Source: Prochlorococcus marinus str. MIT 0917 (GTDB taxonomy: Bacteria; Cyanobacteriota; Cyanobacteriia; PCC-6307; Cyanobiaceae). Taken from it: a stretch of DNA of 64,000 bases. The notes below the pieces were generated by a model, which saw only the letters and a program-made list of their open reading frames with translations, was not told the origin of the DNA and did not search any database. Numbering within the stretch: the stretch's first letter is position 1; each line of letters begins with the position of its first letter. The stretch lies in NCBI RefSeq assembly GCF_027359575.1, contig NZ_CP114784.1, positions 620,001 to 684,000 of the forward strand, written 5' to 3'. Made by a program: the position numbers and the translations under genes. Positions 55,817 through 62,853 of the stretch are shown here, piece by piece.

Positions 55817-56386
55817 TCATACAAGATTTCTAACTTCCACAGCATTTAAAAAAGCTTCATTTAATGGCTCTAAAGAGCTTTTAGTCCATTCAGATAGAGC
55901 ACTTCTCATTCCACAAGACCCATTCCTATATGCATCTGTCATTTCTGCACCTGTCAATTCATGATTTCCCGAGAGGATGGCAAAGACTAGTTCAGGTTGA
56001 CTCTCATAATTAGCAAGACAAGTAGTTAATTCTGCGAAAGCATCTTTCAAAGATATTTTCTTTTCTATCCGATATAAATCAAACAATTCTCTAGCAACCT
56101 CACCATATTTCTTTGCTCCACTATTAGAAAAAATAGCATTACTTTGGGTCGAATTTTCTTCTTTATCAGAATGGAAATTATCTTTTAAATTAAGCAGTTC
56201 TTCTATTCTTAAGAGTCTCTGTTCAAGGATATCAATATCACTTGATGCTTGAATAGAACCTTGTTTTAACAGCTCAGTAACAAAAGCTGTTAGTGTTTTT
56301 CCACTCTTTATTGCCTTAGCCTTCAATTCAAGCAGGAGTTGCGGATCAATCTTGATATTCAGCTGAGACTTGTCTTCACTCTTCAT
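55817..56386 (-). CDS. Ribbon-helix-helix protein, paralogue of the 46145 gene
   Basis: Of 189 residues, the first 45 (QLNIKIDPQLLLELKAKAIK, SGKTLTAFVTELL) form a ribbon-helix-helix domain. A coiled coil follows (DILEQRLLRIEELL). The C-terminal domain has LTGAEMTDAYRNGSCGMRSA and LSEWTK, matching the C-terminal pattern of the gene at 46145-46738. An island repeat copy lies about 115 bp upstream of its start. It is likely a DNA-binding regulator; the target is unknown. Confidence 0.65.
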   Translation of the reverse strand: MKSEDKSQLNIKIDPQLLLELKAKAIKSGKTLTAFVTELLKQGSIQASSDIDILEQRLLRIEELLNLKDNFHSDKEENSTQSNAIFSNSGAKKYGEVARELFDLYRIEKKISLKDAFAELTTCLANYESQPELVFAILSGNHELTGAEMTDAYRNGSCGMRSALSEWTKSSLEPLNEAFLNAVEVRNLV

Positions 56387-56997
56387 CTTTTTTTATATAT
56401 TTTCTAGTATATATATTCTCCATAAAAATCAACTACTTCCAGCAAGGATTAAATCATTTTCTATCATTTATCTATTAAGGAATTAGCCAACAAAACGTGC
56501 GTAGAAGTTAGACAAGCCTCTATTGAGAAAGCTGAAAACCATTTGGATTAAAAATCTGCTATGCGTTGAATAAAAATTCCTTAGCGTCCAGTCATCCCAA
56601 CCGATTACAAGCATTTATTAAGGTTAGACGTAAGTTAGGAGCGCAGAACGAAGCTAGGACAGACAAACAACGAGAGAAATCTAGCCAAACGATAAACCCA
56701 ATTAAAATTCGTATACCTATTTGCTTTTCATTCCCAGCACCCAGAAATAGAAACAGAAGCTAATGAATTTAGACATTTATCGATAGCACCTACAGAGATA
56801 AGTGAGTAAATATATGCACTCTCATAAATATCCATCACGAAGAGATTATCAAACACCAAATCTAATGCTCAATACAACATAAAAATGTTGCATATGTTTC
56901 ATCGATAGATGTCATCTTAATACATTGGATAGTGATAATTGCTTTGCAAGTTTTTTCTTTTTTGATTATCAATAATATTATATCTTCGACTTCCTCT
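56387..56997. other. Intergenic region containing repeat copy C
   Basis: Apart from repeat copy C (56503-56665) this region holds the RHH gene promoter side and, near 56880-56930, an AT-rich leader before the small plus-strand genes. Open stretches on the plus strand at 56566-56763 are composed of the repeat itself and are not supported as genes. Confidence 0.5.
56503..56665. repeat. Island repeat, copy C
   Basis: It starts AGAAGTTAGACAAGCC, has the central CTATGCGTTGAATAAAAATT and GCGTCCAGTCATCCCAAC, and ends with GGTTAGACGTAAGTTAGG and AGAACGAAGCTAGGACAG. It aligns with copies A and B over the full length with short indels. Confidence 0.8.
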
Positions 56998-57264
56998 ATG
57001 AATAATCTTAATCAATTCAAAGAAATGATAAAAGATTTAAAAAGTGAAGTTTTATCAGAGATATGCGAGCAATTCTTATTTGATCATGAAGGAGCAATGA
57101 GAGTATTATCAGATTATTGTAATAACTTTGGAATGAATATTGATGATTCAGAAATTAAAGATTATATGTCAGCCATGCATTTATCAGGTGACTTTGATAA
57201 TGTTGTATGTTTCGGAATAGAGCTTTCAGAGAATCAATTATATAAAAAATTTCATCCAAGCTAG
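56998..57264 (+). CDS. Small acidic hypothetical protein
   Basis: From ATG 56998 the product is 88 residues and mostly helical, with MIKDLKSEVLSEICEQFLFD and an acidic SGDFDNVVCFGIEL end. The frame is open from ATG 56932, but that start would add a hydrophobic AT-rich stretch of doubtful value. Two bases separate it from the next gene, so the pair is probably an operon. Not recognised. Confidence 0.45.
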   Translation: MNNLNQFKEMIKDLKSEVLSEICEQFLFDHEGAMRVLSDYCNNFGMNIDDSEIKDYMSAMHLSGDFDNVVCFGIELSENQLYKKFHPS

Positions 57265-57266
57265 TT

Positions 57267-57584
57267 ATGTTTTTACACTCAGAAGAGCTAAAAATATTTT
57301 ATATTAAAATTCAATATTTTAGTACTAACAAGCTGCATGAATTAGAATATTATCTTAGAGATAATAATACATACCCTATATATAATCAGATGCATGAAAT
57401 TGTCGAAATATTACTAATTAATCGAGGTAACTACAATTTCCTACATCAAAGAATTGAAGAAATTAATTACCTTGATAAATGCTTGTCTCTATCAAATCCC
57501 TTTGGTCGATTTAGCGCAAGATTAATAGGTTATATGTGTAAGTTTATAGATAAGAAAAAGATTACTTGCATATGTATTGATTAA
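57267..57584 (+). CDS. Small hypothetical protein, pair with preceding gene
   Basis: The 105-residue product is helical and mixed-charge (NKLHELEYYLRDNNTYPIYN, IEEINYLDKCL), ending in a Cys-containing ITCICID. No family or motif is known to me. It sits two bases after the preceding small gene. The pair lies between two island repeats, so it may be cargo acquired with them. Confidence 0.45.
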   Translation: MFLHSEELKIFYIKIQYFSTNKLHELEYYLRDNNTYPIYNQMHEIVEILLINRGNYNFLHQRIEEINYLDKCLSLSNPFGRFSARLIGYMCKFIDKKKITCICID

Positions 57585-58016
57585 CAGTAAGACTGCACTC
57601 TCTTCATGTCTTAATGTCTCAGAAATCAACTATGAATCCGTTGCCAACTAATGATATTTTATCTAAAAAGTTAGAATAAAGTTAGAATAGTGTATAATCA
57701 AAGAAGCCGAGATCGACTGGCATAACTGAACTTCTAGACGTTAAATAAAAACTCCTATATATCAAGTGATAGCAACGTATTTAAGTGATAATTTTAGGTT
57801 AGGCCAATACAACAAAAAGTTAGACCATTTTTGAGACATGTTGAGTCTCTCATGAAGCTATTACTCTTGAATAATGCAAGAAATCAAAAGTTAAATGGAA
57901 CATCACTAACGACAAGAAGTCTTTGATTAACAGTCACAAGAATTGAGTAATTCACTCCATTCACTTGAAATGGTATCAACCGCTACACTTTTAGTACGTT
58001 CGTTTCCTCTCTGGAA
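57585..58016. other. Intergenic region containing repeat copy D
   Basis: Holds the degenerate repeat copy D (57667-57835) and, after it, about 180 bp without a supportable feature before the basic small protein gene. Confidence 0.5.
57667..57835. repeat. Island repeat, degenerate copy D
   Basis: It starts AAGTTAGAATAAAGTTAGAA and includes AGAAGCCGAGATCGACTGGC, ACTTCTAGACGTTAAATAAA and TTTTAGGTTAGGCCAATAC. The order of blocks is that of copies A-C, but both arms of the inverted repeat have diverged. Confidence 0.6.
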
Positions 58017-58346
58017 ATGCATGTTAGGCAACAAGGTACGGGGTTGTCTTTACTGAGAAACGTTATGAATCACCTTCCTCTGATAAGAAAAAGTCTCTGC
58101 AAAAAGGAATTACTTCATCAAGCAGAATTGGTTTTAGCTTCTAAGCCAAGTCATGCAAATTCATCAGAATTAAATCTACGTTTAGTAGAAGAAAACACCA
58201 AAAAGAAAAGACTGCATCAAGCAGAATTGTATATAGCTTCTAGGTCTGCTCGAAGTACTTCTGCGTTATTAAATAGTCATTTAGCAAGGAAAGCAGCTCA
58301 TGCCAAGAGGGTGCATTTAGCACAAATTTCTTCAATGAAAAAATAA
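58017..58346 (+). CDS. Small basic protein with internal repeats
   Basis: The 109-residue product is rich in Lys, Arg, His, Ser and Ala. A motif of the type K(K/R)xLHQAEL(V/Y)(L/I)AS recurs about every 35-40 residues (LLHQAELVLASKPSH, RLHQAELYIASRSAR, and a weaker VHLAQISS at the end). ATG 58017 is the first start; 58065 (MNHLPLIRK) is an alternative. No family is recognised; nucleic-acid binding is a guess from charge. Confidence 0.45.
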   Translation: MHVRQQGTGLSLLRNVMNHLPLIRKSLCKKELLHQAELVLASKPSHANSSELNLRLVEENTKKKRLHQAELYIASRSARSTSALLNSHLARKAAHAKRVHLAQISSMKK

Positions 58347-58352
58347 ATCATT

Positions 58353-58417
58353 AATCACTACTCTAGGTAGTGATTAGCTAAATATCTTGACATGGGTTAC
58401 TAGATATTTAGCTAATC
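58353..58417. other. Two overlapping, mutually exclusive hairpins
   Basis: AATCACTAC (58353-58361) pairs with GTAGTGATT (58367-58375). GATTAGCTAAATATCT (58372-58387) pairs perfectly with AGATATTTAGCTAATC (58402-58417). The bases 58372-58375 belong to both, so only one fold can form fully. It lies just after the basic small protein gene and could be its terminator or a switch. Confidence 0.6.
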
Positions 58418-58513
58418 TTGAATAACCAAAAAACATCAGAACTAAATTTTTTCGGTTAATACTGAACACTTAAACCAATCTATCTCAAAAAAAACAATTA
58501 TTCGTCTCAAAAG

Positions 58514-58680
58514 GTTAGACAAAATGGGCAGACCAAACCTTGGCCAAACCTCTGAGAACCCTTAGTATGACTAGCTTCTACACGTTGAATAAAACTTCAT
58601 CACGTCCAGTCATGCCAACTAATTACAGCGAAAAACCAGGGTTAGACGTAAGTTAGAACAGTAGAACGAAGTTGGAATAG
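58514..58680. repeat. Island repeat, copy B
   Basis: It starts GGTTAGACAAAATGGGC and contains TGAGAACCCTTAGTATGACT, CACGTTGAATAAAACTTC, CACGTCCAGTCATGCCAAC and GGTTAGACGTAAGTTAGAAC. The last block is AGAACGAAGTTGGAATAG. The inverted-repeat arms (58561-58572 and 58608-58619) show a paired A-T to G-C change relative to copy A. Confidence 0.85.
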
Positions 58681-58822
58681 TTTAACTCTAAGTATTTCAG
58701 AGAGAAATAAACTAAGGAAGAAGCCAATAATTTATTTGCGAATACTACTCTTCTTAAGAGTTTTTCTTTTGGAGATGAGACTAAAAATTTTGACATAATA
58801 TTTCTTGAACATATAATTTTTT

Positions 58823-60619
58823 TCAGACGTCTTCTTTTAGTTGCTTTGATACTCTTACCATGACTTCACTCCAATTATTTCTCTCTTTTTGTCGGAATAG
58901 TCTCATGGAAGGATACCAAAAAGTACTATCACCATCTAAGCCCCAAGTCCAAAAAGGTATATCTTTTAAAAGTAACCACACCTTTTTACCCATTCCACCA
59001 GCCAAATGAGCAATAGATGTATCACAAGTAATAATCAAATCACAGTTGTGAATAATGGCAGCATTATCAAGAAAATCCCAAGTCGAATCAATTTGCGGTT
59101 GGCATTCAACAAACTTATTTTTAAACGAGCAATTATCTAATTGCTCTGTACCAAATCCTTTTTGTAGGGAAAGCAAAGTTATTTTATTTTGATCCAAAAT
59201 TCCTGAGAAATTTTCTAAAGGAAATGATCTTCCTTGGTAAGTTTTTTCCATTTCAGGATTCCCTTGCCAATTAATACCAACAATTGGTCTTTTTTCTTGG
59301 GAAAGAATATTTTTCCATTTCAGGTTCAGTTCATCTTTTGAAAAAATATATGGTTCTGAAATGATTGGATTTTTTGGATTAACGTTGAGATGTCTAGGTA
59401 AGGATAGTAGTGAAATCCATTTCCCTTCTGAAACTTTCGTAGCTTGTTTTGCTGTAAGAGGATTTGGATCAATTCCAGAGGATTTGATCAATCTATGTAA
59501 TTTTTCTTGCGCACAAAAAGAAATATCTATTCCTTTATTTCTTAAATAAGGTATATACCTCATATATTGAATGGTATCGCCTAATCCCTGTTCACTAATA
59601 ACCAAGATTTTTGACCCTTTTTGTAAATTTTCATTATCAACTTTTTTGACTTTCGGAATTGCATAAAGTAATAAAGAATTGTTTAATTTATCTCTAAATT
59701 CATAATGCTTTAAACCTGATTCATAATTTCCAGTTAATAGTTGGATTGATGCAAGATTAATGTGAGCCAATGCATAGTTAGGATCAAATTTAATAGCTTC
59801 TCGAGTAAAAATTTCTGCTTCATTTAATTTACCAAGTGCTTGTAATGTATTTCCAAGATTAGAAAGAGCCATTGAAAAATCGGGTTTTATATCTACAGCT
59901 TTTCGAGTGACTTCCTCAGCTTTTTCCAATTCACCAAGAGTTCTAAATAGACTTCCAAGGTTATTATAAGCTTCTGCAAAATCAGGCTTAAGTTTGATGG
60001 CTTTTCTAAAATATCTTTCAGCCTCATTGAATTTATCAAGATTTTTTAATATATTTCCAAGATTTGAATAGGCTTCTGCATAATCAGATTTTAATTTAAT
60101 AGCTTTCCTTATTGAGATCTCAGCTTCATTATATTTTTCAGATTTTTTTAATACGTTAGCAAGTTGAAAATAAAACTCTGCAAAATTTGGTTTTAATCTA
60201 ATTGCTTCTCTTATAGATTTTTCTGCTTGCCTAAAATTTCCAATAGATTCAAATAATGTTCCAAGATTATTATGACCCTCTGCAAAATCAGGTTTAATAT
60301 TAATAGCTCTATGAAACAAAATTTTCGCTTCAGATAATTCCCCTAAGCTTTTCAGTATGATTCCATAATTAGAAAAAACTCTGTGGTCTTCAAAACCTTT
60401 ATCAAGAAAGCATTGATAATATTTTGCTGCTTCCAAAATATTTCCCTGAGAATGAAATTTAAATGCTTTATTTATTATTTCTTTCTGAGAATCTTGAGAA
60501 GGGAACTCAGTATTAATAGATATATTTTCTTTAACTTCTCTCAAGGCAAGAGGAATAGTAAATGTATGTAAATTAGTGGAATTATGTTTTACCTGCTTTT
60601 TTTTATGAAAACTTTCCAT
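58823..60619 (-). CDS. TPR protein with C-terminal glycosyltransferase-9-like domain (copy 2)
   Basis: The 598-residue protein has the shared leader (LHTFTIPLALREVKENISIN, EIINKAFKFHSQGNILEAAK), then seven TPRs to about residue 310, then a GT9-like domain. That domain has KILVISEQGLGDTIQYMRYI, PIVGINWQGNPEMEKTYQG and DTSIAHLAGGMGKKVWLLL. The last 290 residues are very similar to the gene at 49170-50858, while the TPR part differs more. ATG start. A full repeat copy lies 155 bp upstream. Acceptor and sugar are unknown. Confidence 0.86.
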   Translation of the reverse strand: MESFHKKKQVKHNSTNLHTFTIPLALREVKENISINTEFPSQDSQKEIINKAFKFHSQGNILEAAKYYQCFLDKGFEDHRVFSNYGIILKSLGELSEAKILFHRAINIKPDFAEGHNNLGTLFESIGNFRQAEKSIREAIRLKPNFAEFYFQLANVLKKSEKYNEAEISIRKAIKLKSDYAEAYSNLGNILKNLDKFNEAERYFRKAIKLKPDFAEAYNNLGSLFRTLGELEKAEEVTRKAVDIKPDFSMALSNLGNTLQALGKLNEAEIFTREAIKFDPNYALAHINLASIQLLTGNYESGLKHYEFRDKLNNSLLLYAIPKVKKVDNENLQKGSKILVISEQGLGDTIQYMRYIPYLRNKGIDISFCAQEKLHRLIKSSGIDPNPLTAKQATKVSEGKWISLLSLPRHLNVNPKNPIISEPYIFSKDELNLKWKNILSQEKRPIVGINWQGNPEMEKTYQGRSFPLENFSGILDQNKITLLSLQKGFGTEQLDNCSFKNKFVECQPQIDSTWDFLDNAAIIHNCDLIITCDTSIAHLAGGMGKKVWLLLKDIPFWTWGLDGDSTFWYPSMRLFRQKERNNWSEVMVRVSKQLKEDV

Positions 60620-61028
60620 CTTTAGCTTTAAAACTTATGAAGCCATTAAGAAAAACTTTAATTACATTAAAGCATCTACTCTTATTTAGATTCAACAACT
60701 AAAAAAGTTAGCTTAAAAAAAACTGAAATAGCTTTAAAAAGTTGAAATAGGGTATTTATTTAATTTTGTTCAAAAGTTAGAACGAAGTTAGAATAGAAGC
60801 CTATCGAGAACGCTGAGAACCCTTGGTATAACTAGACTGCTATACGTTGAATAAAACTCCATAACGTCCAGTTATACCAAGCGATTACAGGCGAAAATCG
60901 CGGTTAGACGTAAGTTAGAAGACTAGAACGAAGTTAGAACAGATATAACTATCAAGAAGGAGGCAGAAACGAGAAAGACTGATCGAAGATTTATCAATAA
61001 GTGAGTCCATTCATAATTTCCATACAAT
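60620..61028. other. Intergenic region with TPR promoter region and repeat copy A
   Basis: The first 150 bp resemble the upstream region of the TPR-sulfotransferase gene (53179-53335), for example TTTAAAACTTATGAAGCCATT against TTTAAAACTTATTAAGCCATT. Then follows repeat copy A. The last 85 bp before the transglutaminase stop have no recognisable element. Confidence 0.55.
60774..60942. repeat. Island repeat, copy A (best conserved)
   Basis: The 169-bp element is bounded by near-identical short direct repeats, AGTTAGAACGAAGTTAGAAT on the left and AGAACGAAGTTAGAACAG on the right. In between, CTTGGTATAACT (60822-60833) and AGTTATACCAAG (60870-60881) form a perfect 12-bp inverted repeat enclosing TATACGTTGAATAAAACTCC. 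It ends after GGTTAGACGTAAGTTAGAAG. There is no coding frame. Confidence 0.85.
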
Positions 61029-61877
61029 TCAGATAATTTCAATATTCCACTGTAATTCACTTTTCAAGTCAGGAGCACCAGTAAAACTTCCTCTTACTGG
61101 AGCTACAAGTTCAGACTTAGAAGAAGAGGCTAGGGTTATATATTTACTATTAATCAAACCACAACCGCTTGGATCAAATCCTCTCCATCCAAAACCAGGT
61201 ATAAAAACCTCAGTCCATGCATGAAGTTCATATTTTTCTGGGGGTTGGTCCATAAATTGATACCCGCTAACGAAACGACTAGGTATGCCAACGCATCGAC
61301 AAGTCTCCATTAACAAAATCGCCAAATCCCTGCAAGAACCAACTCTTTCTCTAAGAGTTCTTCCTGCAGTCCATGCCGGTCCAATATGTCTAGGTGTATA
61401 TTTAACTCTATCTTTTATTAGAGCGATTAATTGATATAAAAAGTCCAATACATTATTTTCGATCCCTACCAATGCCTCTTGAGCAATTTGAATAGCTGCC
61501 GGATCATGTTGTCCATTAAGGAACCAACCTTGAATAAATCCATTCAATGAGCTATTTTCTCCTTCTATTTTCATAGGTAAACTTAGATCATTATAATTTT
61601 GTAATTGATATAAATCTGGATGAGTCTGTGTCTCAATTTCACTTTCTGTCTTAATAAGAAGAGAATCAGTAGGTTCTTTAAAAAATACTTTAAAAATATC
61701 ATCTCCATTAGCAGAGATCAAAGGAAATATTGAATGGGGATAGGGATTAATTTCAAGATCAAAATAATTTAACTTCTGGAAGCCGCCAGACCTGGGTTTC
61801 ATACAAATCAAATGCTCGCTAAGAGAGACGGGCTCTTCATAAGAATAAAATAGTTTGTGAATTATTTTCTTTTTCAT
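61029..61877 (-). CDS. Transglutaminase-like family protein
   Basis: The 282-residue protein has an N-terminal beta domain and a transglutaminase-like core with the Cys-His-Asp triad: Cys in RVGSCRDLAILLMET (about 181-195), His in YELHAWTEVFIPGFGW (about 217-232) and Asp in RGFDPSG. It could be a protease, amidase or cross-linker. It is the third gene of an ATP-grasp / alpha-E / transglutaminase operon and overlaps the alpha-E gene by four bases. This set is conserved in many bacteria; its peptide substrate is not established. Confidence 0.87.
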   Translation of the reverse strand: MKKKIIHKLFYSYEEPVSLSEHLICMKPRSGGFQKLNYFDLEINPYPHSIFPLISANGDDIFKVFFKEPTDSLLIKTESEIETQTHPDLYQLQNYNDLSLPMKIEGENSSLNGFIQGWFLNGQHDPAAIQIAQEALVGIENNVLDFLYQLIALIKDRVKYTPRHIGPAWTAGRTLRERVGSCRDLAILLMETCRCVGIPSRFVSGYQFMDQPPEKYELHAWTEVFIPGFGWRGFDPSGCGLINSKYITLASSSKSELVAPVRGSFTGAPDLKSELQWNIEII

Positions 61878-62848
61878 TCTTGTAAAGAATCAAAATCAAA
61901 TCCCTTTTCGTTTATAAAATAAAAGCTATGTATAAGATCATTTAATTTATTTAAATCAATTTGAAGACTATCAATAGCCTCATGCAAACCATTTTTAATT
62001 AAGTGATCTATTCTTACAAAACTCCATTTTGATAGTAATAAACCTATTAAACATTCCAGATCATTTGGCTTCTCAGAAACAGGTGAATTTTGAATCTTAC
62101 CTAAAGATTCTTTAATACCCTCAAGACAAAATCTCACAGATCTTGGGAAAATAGGATCTAATAGTAAAAAACTTGCGATTGCATTAGGAGTTATTGATCC
62201 TTGTTCAGATCTTCTAAACATTTGATAAGCTCCCGCTGAGCGTAATAAAGAAATCCATTGCAGCTCATCTAACGCTCCACCAAGCTCATTTAGATTTGGT
62301 AAAAGCAAAAAATATTTTACATCTAATATTCTAGAAGTTTTATCCGCTCTCTCAATCAACCTTCCTAATTTACTAAAATGCCATGCAATATCATGACTAA
62401 AAGTAGCATCTGTAACTCCATAAAATAACTGGCAACTTCTTCTTATTTCGAATAATTGTTCTTGAGCAGGTTGATGCCAAATGACCTCACCCTCCTGAAT
62501 ACTCCAAAACAAACTATTTATTTGTTCCCACATCTCAGAAGTAATAACATCTCTTATTTGGCGAGCATTTTCTCTTGCCATATAAATACAACTAACAATG
62601 CTATTTGGATTCTCTCTATCTTTAATAAGAAAACTTATTACATCGCTTGAAGTTTTATTCTTATAACTCTTATCGAATTCGTTTCTATCACCACTAGCAT
62701 CTATTAAAGGCAACCATGGTTCAGCACTACCAGGCGGACAATCTAGAGCCATAGACTCACTAACTTCAACAAATCTAGAAATATTCTCTGCACGTTCTAA
62801 ATATCTATTAATCCAATAAAGTGATTCAGCAACTCTACTAAGTAACAT
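61874..62848 (-). CDS. Alpha-E domain protein (DUF403)
   Basis: The 324-residue all-helical protein begins LLSRVAESLYWINRYLERAENISRF, the signature of the alpha-E (DUF403) family. W(Q/E)xL..LLRSAGAYQMFRR and VRFCLEGIKESL follow further on. Alpha-E proteins are known only from association with circularly permuted ATP-grasp and transglutaminase genes and probably form a helical scaffold or cofactor for them. Five bases separate it from the ATP-grasp gene. Confidence 0.9.
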   Translation of the reverse strand: MLLSRVAESLYWINRYLERAENISRFVEVSESMALDCPPGSAEPWLPLIDASGDRNEFDKSYKNKTSSDVISFLIKDRENPNSIVSCIYMARENARQIRDVITSEMWEQINSLFWSIQEGEVIWHQPAQEQLFEIRRSCQLFYGVTDATFSHDIAWHFSKLGRLIERADKTSRILDVKYFLLLPNLNELGGALDELQWISLLRSAGAYQMFRRSEQGSITPNAIASFLLLDPIFPRSVRFCLEGIKESLGKIQNSPVSEKPNDLECLIGLLLSKWSFVRIDHLIKNGLHEAIDSLQIDLNKLNDLIHSFYFINEKGFDFDSLQE

Positions 62849-62853
62849 TTATA

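Noticed and set aside
55749-55964. Open frame antisense to the RHH gene end
   Set aside because: Most of it is the complement of the RHH coding region; only some 20 codons are independent, and nothing supports them.
56566-56763. Open frame across repeat copy C
   Set aside because: It consists of the non-coding repeat and has no equivalent frame in copies A and B.
53332-60942. Island repeats as integron attC sites
   Set aside because: GTTAGAC/GTTAGGC boxes recall the attC core, but the paired box RYYYAAC is not present at the matching end, the inverted arms do not carry the core boxes, and no integrase gene is in the window.
53332-60942. Island repeats as a CRISPR array
   Set aside because: The copies are kilobases apart, about 165 bp long and separated by genes; no regular spacers and no cas genes.
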